The notes below the pieces were generated by a model. That model saw only the letters and a program-made list of their open reading frames with translations, had not been told where the DNA came from and made no database searches. Positions 1 to 5,288 of a stretch of DNA of 29,728 nt are shown here, piece after piece. The position numbers were made by a program, and so were the translations under genes. The stretch is taken from the IMG/VR virus record IMGVR_UViG_3300026083_000350, positions 1-29,728 of that record. One strand, written 5' to 3'. This DNA is from a virus. Each line of letters opens with the position of its first letter. Position 1 is the first letter of the stretch.

Positions 1-820
1 AGACTTTATATGAAAAAGGAAGCTCTGATTCGGCGAGCATATCTTCATGCAATTTTTCTCCAGGTCTCAAACCAATAATTTTAATTTTCGCTTCTTTGTT
101 TAAAATTTGTGACAAAGCTTTTATGCAAGTAGGTAACGTAAAAGAATTAATCTTGGGTACGAACACTTCTCCTCCCACGCTGTTTTCTAGAGCTGATAAA
201 ACCGTATCGCAAGCATCCTCTAAGGTAAATAAAAATCTAGTCATTTCTGTAGAGGTAACTTTTATTTCTTGATCATTCTTTATTAGATCCATAAACAAAG
301 GAACAAAAGACCCTCTAGAAGCTATCACGTTACCATATCTCACGGAACTGAATATGGTAGAGTTTGAATTGTAATCGTAATTACTGAAGATTCTTTCTGC
401 TATAAATTTACTTGAACCATATACGTTGATCGGTTGGCAAGCTTTATCTGTTGATATTAAAATGCATTTTGGTGTCTTATTGTAAAATGCGGCTTTTGCC
501 ACATTCTCTGAGCCAATTATGTTTGTTCTGATGCACTCGTCTGGATAAAACTCCATGTCATCTATTCTTTTTAAGGCAGCAGTATGTATTAAGAAATCTG
601 GACATTCGTTTTTTAAAGTTTTATTTAATTTTTCAAAATCTCTAACATCTCCTATTATATTTTTAGAAGAAAGATTTTTTGGTAAGGCTGCCTGCTTACC
701 TTCATCTCTGCTGTAAATTATAACATCTGCTCCGTATGAATTTAAGCGACGACATAAAGCTTTCCCGAGAGAACCAGTACCTCCTGTTAGTAGTACTTTT
801 TTATTTTTATAGTAATTCAT
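1..820 (-). CDS. pseB: UDP-GlcNAc 4,6-dehydratase, PseB/FnlA type (3' end beyond window)
   Basis: Short-chain dehydrogenase/epimerase that should remove water from UDP-N-acetylglucosamine to give a 4-keto-6-deoxy sugar, the first step towards pseudaminic acid or deoxy-amino sugars. The 273 visible residues start at ATG 820 and stay open to base 1; the family is usually about 330 residues, so the C-terminus lies outside. Seen: NAD(P)-binding TGGTGSLG (residues 12-19), STDKA (123-127), catalytic-type YGSSK (Y134, K138), RYGNV (161-165), TEMTRFLFTLEDA (191-203) and RPGEKLHE (252-259), all characteristic of the PseB/FnlA/CapE group. The start overlaps the end of the upstream gene by 14 bases, so the two are co-transcribed. 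The subgroup (PseB versus FnlA or another polysaccharide-type dehydratase) cannot be settled without the C-terminus and a tree; the gene symbol is a best match. Confidence 0.88.
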   Translation of the reverse strand, partial: MNYYKNKKVLLTGGTGSLGKALCRRLNSYGADVIIYSRDEGKQAALPKNLSSKNIIGDVRDFEKLNKTLKNECPDFLIHTAALKRIDDMEFYPDECIRTNIIGSENVAKAAFYNKTPKCILISTDKACQPINVYGSSKFIAERIFSNYDYNSNSTIFSSVRYGNVIASRGSFVPLFMDLIKNDQEIKVTSTEMTRFLFTLEDACDTVLSALENSVGGEVFVPKINSFTLPTCIKALSQILNKEAKIKIIGLRPGEKLHEDMLAESELPFSYKV

Positions 821-1598
821 TTAACTGTAATTTTTCAATACAATCAGGGTAATTATTAAAGCTAGAGATCAGTTTTATTTTTTTATTTTTTCTAAGAAAC
901 CAATCATTCCAGTAGGTCATTAAGTCTAAAAACATTTTTTTTTCTTTTTCAAAATTTAACCAAGGAGAAGTTTTGTGCGGATCGTTTGATGCAGCTTCGT
1001 ATTCGTTTTTTTCGTTTCTGTAGAAATGTGTTTTATTTTTTTTTGGTTCATTGTCACAACCTATCAGAATAATTTCTGAAAAACCTAAATGTTCGCATAA
1101 ATAAAATACTAATTCAGACATTATGCCTGGGCCAAAAGGTCTAAGGTGTATATCAAGACCATGCCACGCGGAAGGTAAAACATTATTTTCGTAGTTAGAT
1201 AAAGACCAATTACTTAAAAAATCTGAAGAATTCGTCTTTGAACAAACAGATGATAGGCTATTTTCTTCATCCCTTTCTTTGATATGAAAAAACATATCAA
1301 AAGAATTGTTTGAAGGTATAGTACTTGAGGCTTCCACTACTAATGGCTTTTGATTTCCGTAGTCATATTCCTCTATATTACAACAATTGTATACATGTAT
1401 GTCAATAAAATTTTTAAATATTTTATAAGCTTGCTTTATGCCCATGACCTTGTTTTTACTTAAAACCTTCTCTAGATCAAGTTTATTGTAATCAACTAAA
1501 TAAGGAGAGCACCCCAAGACAATCACTCTTTGACCGTCAAATTTATTTTTTAAATTTTTAAGTGTCAATTTTTGATTTTTGATTTTTTTACTTGACAT
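807..1598 (-). CDS. DUF115 / GT42 sialyltransferase-like protein
   Basis: A 263-residue protein with a Rossmann-like start, VIVLGCSPYL (25-34), matching the GxGPSL nucleotide-sugar site of DUF115 (MptE/Maf central domain) and Campylobacter-type GT42 sialyltransferases. A second conserved block at 153-182, RPFGPGIMSELVFY then LGFSEIILIGCD, matches their 'SG..A...A..LG..EI.L.G.D' signature. Known members transfer or handle CMP-activated nonulosonic acids, and Maf proteins put pseudaminic acid on flagellin. The immediately downstream dehydratase could supply the precursor, so transfer of a pseudaminic-type sugar is a reasonable inference. A longer reading from TTG 1607 is possible, but ATG 1598 is preferred; no Shine-Dalgarno is visible. 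The acceptor is unknown. Confidence 0.6.
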   Translation of the reverse strand: MSSKKIKNQKLTLKNLKNKFDGQRVIVLGCSPYLVDYNKLDLEKVLSKNKVMGIKQAYKIFKNFIDIHVYNCCNIEEYDYGNQKPLVVEASSTIPSNNSFDMFFHIKERDEENSLSSVCSKTNSSDFLSNWSLSNYENNVLPSAWHGLDIHLRPFGPGIMSELVFYLCEHLGFSEIILIGCDNEPKKNKTHFYRNEKNEYEAASNDPHKTSPWLNFEKEKKMFLDLMTYWNDWFLRKNKKIKLISSFNNYPDCIEKLQLNELL

Positions 1599-1620
1599 CT
1601 TTATCAAAAATATGTATAAT
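1592..1620 (+). promoter_or_regulatory. Perfect sigma-70 consensus promoter P1
   Basis: TTGACA at 1592-1597 and TATAAT at 1615-1620 with a 17-base spacer: a perfect match to the housekeeping sigma-70 consensus. The expected transcription start is near 1627, giving a leader of about 125 bases before the sigma-factor gene at 1752. The -35 box overlaps the start codon (1596-1598) of the divergent minus-strand gene. It shares TTGACAT and an ATGT 20 bases downstream of the -35 start with the other two promoters here. Confidence 0.8.
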
Positions 1621-1625
1621 TGAGT

Positions 1626-1646
1626 TCCTCAAACTCGGTTTGAGGA
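1626..1646. promoter_or_regulatory. Perfect inverted repeat at the P1 start site
   Basis: CCTCAAAC, loop TCG, then GTTTGAGG (1627-1645), extendable by one T:A pair on each side to a 9-base-pair stem. It falls at the predicted first transcribed base of P1. It is not followed by a T-run, so it is a poor intrinsic terminator. An operator or a 5' mRNA hairpin fits better. An overlapping alternative pairing also exists (GAGTT 1622-1626 with AACTC 1632-1636). Confidence 0.5.
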
Positions 1647-1652
1647 TATTCT

Positions 1653-1681
1653 TTACGTATTCTTACGTTATTGTCTAACGT
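1653..1681. repeat. ACGT repeat cluster, possible operator
   Basis: TTACGT occurs at 1653-1658 and again at 1663-1668, exactly one helical turn apart. TAACGT at 1676-1681 forms an inverted repeat with ACGTTA (1665-1670) around TTGTC. The cluster lies between promoters P1 and P2, where a regulator of the divergent operons could bind. No bound protein can be named. Confidence 0.3.
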
Positions 1682-1698
1682 TAATCTCAAAAATAATG

Positions 1699-1728
1699 TT
1701 GACATTACTTATGATATTATGTTATCAT
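1699..1728 (+). promoter_or_regulatory. Promoter P2 with extended -10
   Basis: TTGACA at 1699-1704, then an 18-base spacer and TATCAT at 1723-1728 (five of six consensus bases), preceded by TG plus one base (1720-1722), which is a true extended -10. The start should be near 1735, about 17 bases before the sigma-factor ATG at 1752. It is tandem to P1, so the operon probably has a strong distal and a modified proximal promoter. Confidence 0.65.
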
Positions 1729-1751
1729 GCATTCTTTTCAACAAATAATTA

Positions 1752-2384
1752 ATGAGAAATGTAAATAATTTTCTAAAAGATTGTCTATCGGACATGTCCG
1801 ATAAGGACTTAATAAACGGAATAAAAGAACAGGGTAATTCGGGTGAGTGTCTTTCTGAATTAGTCTCTAGGCATAGTGGGATATTTCTGAGCATGGTTAA
1901 TAACTATACGCCATCAGCTAGTTCTCCTTACAAATCCCATAAGAACGAATTAATAGATGATAAATGCTATTATATTTACCAAGCAGCTTTAAAATACGAC
2001 GATAGCAAAAATACAAAATTCTCAACTTATTTAGGTAACGAAACAAGATGGATGTGCTTAAACCTTTTTAACAGGGATAAAAAAAGAAAGGTTACAGACA
2101 TAGATCTAACAGACTCGAAAACGAAACAGATCCCAGAAGATAAAGACTCAGCCCAGGAGCACCTAAAAAAAGATTTCTTAGATATAATTTTTAAATTAAT
2201 AGAGAAGGACCCTGACTCAAGAATATCAAAAATTTTTAAGATGAGATATAAAGACTCAGATACAAATAAAGTAACTCCATGGAAAAAAATAGGAGAAGAA
2301 TTACAATTAAGCATACAGGGATGCATTAACATTCATGATAAAACAATCGATAAAATCAAAAAGGAGCTCACAGCAGATATATGA
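1752..2384 (+). CDS. Phage RNA polymerase sigma-70-family factor
   Basis: A small sigma factor of 210 residues, first gene of the plus-strand operon, likely redirecting host RNA polymerase to phage promoters. Region 2 features: LVSRHSGIF (37-45) followed, after an insertion, by YQAALKYDDSKNTKFSTYL (75-93), the usual 'A...YD..k..kFsTY' core and its trailing aromatic and basic residues. Region 4-like helix-turn-helix near the end: PWKKIGEELQLSIQGCINIH (175-194). It is shorter than housekeeping sigma factors (no region 1, reduced region 3), as is common in phage and alternative sigma proteins. The start is ATG 1752, just downstream of P2; there is no clear Shine-Dalgarno. Its TGA overlaps the ATG of ssb (ATGA). 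Its target promoters are not known; the three found here are host-type. Confidence 0.78.
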   Translation: MRNVNNFLKDCLSDMSDKDLINGIKEQGNSGECLSELVSRHSGIFLSMVNNYTPSASSPYKSHKNELIDDKCYYIYQAALKYDDSKNTKFSTYLGNETRWMCLNLFNRDKKRKVTDIDLTDSKTKQIPEDKDSAQEHLKKDFLDIIFKLIEKDPDSRISKIFKMRYKDSDTNKVTPWKKIGEELQLSIQGCINIHDKTIDKIKKELTADI

Positions 2385-2764
2385 TAAATAAATTTATAGG
2401 TATAGGTAATTTAACAAAAGATCCTGAAAGCAAAAAGCTTGGAGAATATTTTAAATGCAATTTTGCAATAGCAATCAATTCCACAAAAGATGAAGTTATA
2501 TTCCTTGATGTGGAATCTTGGGGTAAGACAGCTGAAAATTGTCAAAAATTTATAAAAAAAGGTTCTCAAGTTTATGTTGAAGGGAAGATAAAAATTAGTA
2601 AATGGGAAGACAAAAATGGAAACAAAAAGCAAAAGTACTACATTAACGCAGACCTTGTAAGATTTCTTCAAAAAGACAAAAAGGCTGCGGAAGAAAAAGT
2701 TTCAGCCCCAGAACCGTCTGCAAATGTAAAAGAAATAGTTAATGAAGAAGAAATGCCTTTTTAA
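2381..2764 (+). CDS. ssb: Single-stranded DNA-binding protein
   Basis: A 127-residue SSB that coats single-stranded DNA in replication and recombination. The OB fold opens with MINKFIGIGNLTKDPE, followed by the typical F.v.vW-like strand (residues 42-48, FLDVESW), then AENCQKFIKKGSQVYVEGKI (51-70) and W.DKNGNKK. A low-complexity linker leads to the acidic tip EEEMPF, the docking peptide that bacterial SSBs use to recruit partner proteins. The start overlaps the sigma gene by four bases. An AAAGGAG at 2361-2367 lies 13 bases upstream of the ATG, longer than ideal. The stop TAA shares its last base with the ATG of the next gene. Confidence 0.93.
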   Translation: MINKFIGIGNLTKDPESKKLGEYFKCNFAIAINSTKDEVIFLDVESWGKTAENCQKFIKKGSQVYVEGKIKISKWEDKNGNKKQKYYINADLVRFLQKDKKAAEEKVSAPEPSANVKEIVNEEEMPF

Positions 2765-3849
2765 TGAAAAGAATTAATTACAATGGCCCTATAAACCCAT
2801 TAAGTTTTGGGAACGTATCTTACAATATACTAAAACAACTTTATAAAAAAAATATTGAAGTATGTTTTTTTCCAATGGGTAATAATTTAGATTTTTCTGC
2901 ATTTGATAAAGCTAGTGAAGATTTTAAAAAATGGGTTTACAAATGCTACGAAGATAGATACAAAAACCTTTCTCCAGATTCACCAGCGTTGCGTATGTGG
3001 CACATAAATGGTTCTGATACAAGGTATTCCAAGCGTCAATTTTTATACACATTCTATGAATGCGACAAACCTACCGAAACAGAATTAAACCTTTGCAACT
3101 ATCAAGATAAAACTATCTTCAGTAGCTCTCATGCAAATGAGGTTTTTTCTAAAAATGGCTGTAATAATTCCTGCTTTATTCCGATAGGGTTCGACGAAGA
3201 CTTTTATGAAACTGGAAAAACTTATTTAGAAAATAAAATAAATTTTGGATTAGTCGGCAAGTTTGAAAAAAGAAAACATACCGCAAGAATCTTGAAATTA
3301 TGGGCTGACAAATATGGAAATAATAAAAAATATCAGCTCACATGTTCAATAACCAATCCATTTTTCAAAAAAGAACAGCAAAACTCCCTGATACTTAAAG
3401 CTCTAGATGGTAATCTGTATAACAATATAAATTTTCTTCCGTTTGTTAAAACAAATACAGAAATGAACGAGGTTTACAACGCTATAGATATTAACCTCAG
3501 CGGCCTTAGTGGGGCAGAGGGATGGAATCTTCCAGCTTTTAATTCTTCCTGTTTAGGTAAATGGAGTATTGTATTAAATTCTACCTCCCATAAGGATTGG
3601 GCTAATAATGATAATGCAATCATAGTTGATCCAACTGAGCAAACAGATATTTATGACGACATATTTTTTACCAAAGGTCAAGATTACAATCAAGGAAGTA
3701 TGTCATGCTTTTCAGACGATGATTTTTACAAAGCATGTGAAATTGCTGAAAATAAAATTGGCAAAAAAAACACAAAAGGGATAGAACTTATCAAAGAGTT
3801 TAATTATAATAAAACCGTAGATAAAATATTAGAATTAATGCAATCATGA
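2764..3849 (+). CDS. GT4-like glycosyltransferase (GT-B fold)
   Basis: A 361-residue soluble protein resembling family 4 glycosyltransferases, which transfer a sugar from a nucleotide donor with a two-Rossmann GT-B fold. N-terminal acceptor-side pattern NGPINPLSFGNVSYNILKQL (7-26). The linker FIPIGFDEDFY (138-148) and start of the donor domain INFGLVGKFEKRKH (159-172) are typical. The donor motif is AEGWNLPAFNSSCLGKWSIV (251-270), equivalent to 'E.FGLP..EA......': the first Glu is kept (E252), while the second is not obvious. It sits directly after ssb with a TAATG overlap. The acceptor (host envelope glycan, phage protein or phage DNA) cannot be read from sequence. Confidence 0.72.
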   Translation: MKRINYNGPINPLSFGNVSYNILKQLYKKNIEVCFFPMGNNLDFSAFDKASEDFKKWVYKCYEDRYKNLSPDSPALRMWHINGSDTRYSKRQFLYTFYECDKPTETELNLCNYQDKTIFSSSHANEVFSKNGCNNSCFIPIGFDEDFYETGKTYLENKINFGLVGKFEKRKHTARILKLWADKYGNNKKYQLTCSITNPFFKKEQQNSLILKALDGNLYNNINFLPFVKTNTEMNEVYNAIDINLSGLSGAEGWNLPAFNSSCLGKWSIVLNSTSHKDWANNDNAIIVDPTEQTDIYDDIFFTKGQDYNQGSMSCFSDDDFYKACEIAENKIGKKNTKGIELIKEFNYNKTVDKILELMQS

Positions 3850-4034
3850 ATATAATCAAAGAAAATAACTCAGTTTTACTATGTTGCGGAAAAGGCAGAT
3901 GCCCCGTTTTAAAAAAATCAGAAGAGCATAAAGACATGTACGAGCTTACAGATGATTATGGAAATAAAGTTCTACTTGAAAAAGAGAACCTTATGATCAT
4001 CAGTGAAGCTGTAAAATCTTTGGATGATAATTGA
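3846..4034 (+). CDS. Small cysteine-containing protein, unknown function
   Basis: A 62-residue protein starting in an ATGA overlap with the glycosyltransferase. The N-terminal strand ends in SVLLCCGKGRCPVL (9-22), three cysteines in a short span that could bind metal or act in redox. It continues with ELTDDYGNKVLLEKENL (33-49), a beta hairpin-like segment, and a short helix. The length, acidic tail and tight coupling to both neighbours support a real gene. I do not recognise a named family. Confidence 0.7.
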   Translation: MNIIKENNSVLLCCGKGRCPVLKKSEEHKDMYELTDDYGNKVLLEKENLMIISEAVKSLDDN

Positions 4035-4320
4035 ATTAATATCATGCATAGGTCTAATGTGGATTTTGAAACATGGATCTATACTTAATGCTCCCAGAAA
4101 ATTTTTAACATTTCATTCTAAAATTCTTTCCGAACTATTCAATTGTAGTTTATGTTTAGGTTTTTGGTGTGGTCTTTTAGTAGCTTTATTTTCTTATTTT
4201 TTGATTAATGAGAATAATGTTTTATTATTAATTCCTTTTGCTTCTTCTGCTCTTTGTTGGTTTTTTGATTCGTTGCTTGATCTAATACAGTTAGCTTCTT
4301 GTAAATTAGATAAAAAGTAA
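4024..4320 (+). CDS. Small membrane protein, DUF1360-like
   Basis: A 98-residue protein with hydrophobic segments at about 3-15, 47-60 and 67-85, consistent with two or three membrane passes. The central block LFNCSLCLGFWCGLLVALFS (38-57) has the CxxCxGFW pattern of small DUF1360-type membrane proteins seen in bacilli and phages. The ATG at 4024 overlaps the preceding gene by 11 bases. Its TAA (4318-4320) is immediately followed by the -35 box of the next promoter, so it ends the first transcription unit. Family assignment rests on this one motif. Confidence 0.6.
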   Translation: MIIELISCIGLMWILKHGSILNAPRKFLTFHSKILSELFNCSLCLGFWCGLLVALFSYFLINENNVLLLIPFASSALCWFFDSLLDLIQLASCKLDKK

Positions 4321-4349
4321 TTGACATTTTGTCTAGCTAAATGTATAAT
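4321..4349 (+). promoter_or_regulatory. Perfect sigma-70 consensus promoter P3
   Basis: TTGACA (4321-4326), 17-base spacer, TATAAT (4344-4349), directly after the stop codon of the membrane protein gene. The expected start is at about 4356-4357, within two bases of the ATG at 4358, so the transcript is probably leaderless. It shares TTGACATtt and ATGTATAAT with P1. Confidence 0.8.
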
Positions 4350-4357
4350 CATGCATT

Positions 4358-4741
4358 ATGCCAATGTACATTTTTAGCAATCCTAAAACAAAAGAAGTTA
4401 AAGAAGTTTTCTTTCACATGGAAGACGATAAAAAATACATAGATGAGGATGGTTTGGAGTGGAATCGAGAGCTTTCTTCTCCTCAACTAAACACTCAAGG
4501 CGGTATTGACCCTTGGAGTAACTCAGACTTTGTAAACAAAACTTCCGACTCCAAAGGTACACTTGGAGATTTAATGGATAGAAGTAAAGAGTTGTCTGAT
4601 CAAAGAGCAAAAGAGCACGGAGGAGTAGATCCACTAAAAAAGAAATACTACGAAAATTATTCTAAAGAAAGAAAAGGCGCAAAACATTTAGACGAAGTCA
4701 AAAAAACATACGAAAACAAAAATGTTAAAATAGAATTTTAA
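4358..4741 (+). CDS. FmdB-like small protein without zinc cysteines
   Basis: A 127-residue hydrophilic protein. Its start MPMYIFSNP resembles the beginning of FmdB-type zinc-ribbon proteins (MP.Y.y.C..CG), but no cysteine is present anywhere, so a zinc site is impossible. The middle segment TLGDLMDRSKELSDQRAKEH (69-88) followed by basic, charged helices resembles C-terminal parts of FmdB-like phage proteins. It is the first gene behind P3 and probably lacks a 5' leader. The function is unknown; FmdB proteins are often guessed to be regulators, but this cannot be claimed here. Confidence 0.6.
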   Translation: MPMYIFSNPKTKEVKEVFFHMEDDKKYIDEDGLEWNRELSSPQLNTQGGIDPWSNSDFVNKTSDSKGTLGDLMDRSKELSDQRAKEHGGVDPLKKKYYENYSKERKGAKHLDEVKKTYENKNVKIEF

Positions 4742-4742
4742 A

Positions 4743-5288
4743 ATGAGTATACAAATCTATAAACCAAATAAAGATAATACAGGATTCGGCTTTTCCTTTA
4801 GCTTAGGCAAAGATAAAAAAAGTGGTGATCCAGTTATGTTTGTCAATGCTATAGCTCAATACTCTTGGAATAACGGAGTAGGTTCATTTCAAAAAAATTC
4901 TGAAAATCCAGATAAAAATATATCTGTTAAATTCAATGAATTTGAATGTGGTTCAATTATATCTTGTATAAAAGAAAGATATGAATGGAACACTTTCCAC
5001 CAAAGCAAAGAGAACAAAACAACCATTAGATTAACACCATGGGATAAAGTTGTTACAGTGCAAAAGTTTGACCCTAAAACTAAAAGTTACGAAGCTTCCA
5101 AGCAAAAAGTTCCAGCCTTTGGAATGACTATGACAAAGAATGGGAATCAAACTTTTAAAATTTCATTAGACCCAGGTGAATGCGAGTGCATAGTAAGGTT
5201 TTTAGAGCTTTTGTTAGGTAAGTTATATACTCACAGAATAAATAAAGCAGCGAAAAACAGCAAGACCATAGAGCCCTTTGATGCCTAA
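4743..5288 (+). CDS. Beta-rich phage protein, possible ssDNA-binding fold
   Basis: A 181-residue protein of unknown function. It alternates strands and turns: GFGFSFSLG (13-21), MFVNAIAQYSWN (32-43), then NISVKFNEFECGSIISCIKE (59-78), IRLTPW (94-99), FGMTMTK (125-131) and FKISLDPGECECIVRFLELL (137-156). Two 'strand, then FE/GE + helix' units resemble PC4/Whirly-type single-stranded nucleic acid binders, but no diagnostic motif confirms this. It lies between the FmdB-like gene and a glycosyltransferase, one base after the former's stop. The protein is well conserved in character (aromatic and charged) and clearly coding. Confidence 0.55.
   Translation: MSIQIYKPNKDNTGFGFSFSLGKDKKSGDPVMFVNAIAQYSWNNGVGSFQKNSENPDKNISVKFNEFECGSIISCIKERYEWNTFHQSKENKTTIRLTPWDKVVTVQKFDPKTKSYEASKQKVPAFGMTMTKNGNQTFKISLDPGECECIVRFLELLLGKLYTHRINKAAKNSKTIEPFDA

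Noticed and set aside
1626-1646. Inverted repeat as an intrinsic terminator
   Set aside because: No T-run follows on either strand, and it lies at a promoter start site.
1608-1690. Minus-strand promoter for the DUF115-like gene (TAGACA near 1670-1676 on the reverse strand)
   Set aside because: The -35-like hexamer is fair, but no convincing -10 lies at the right spacing; the promoter of this unit is undetermined.
2411-2671. Minus-strand open frame across ssb
   Set aside because: Phe-rich shadow of the clear SSB reading frame.
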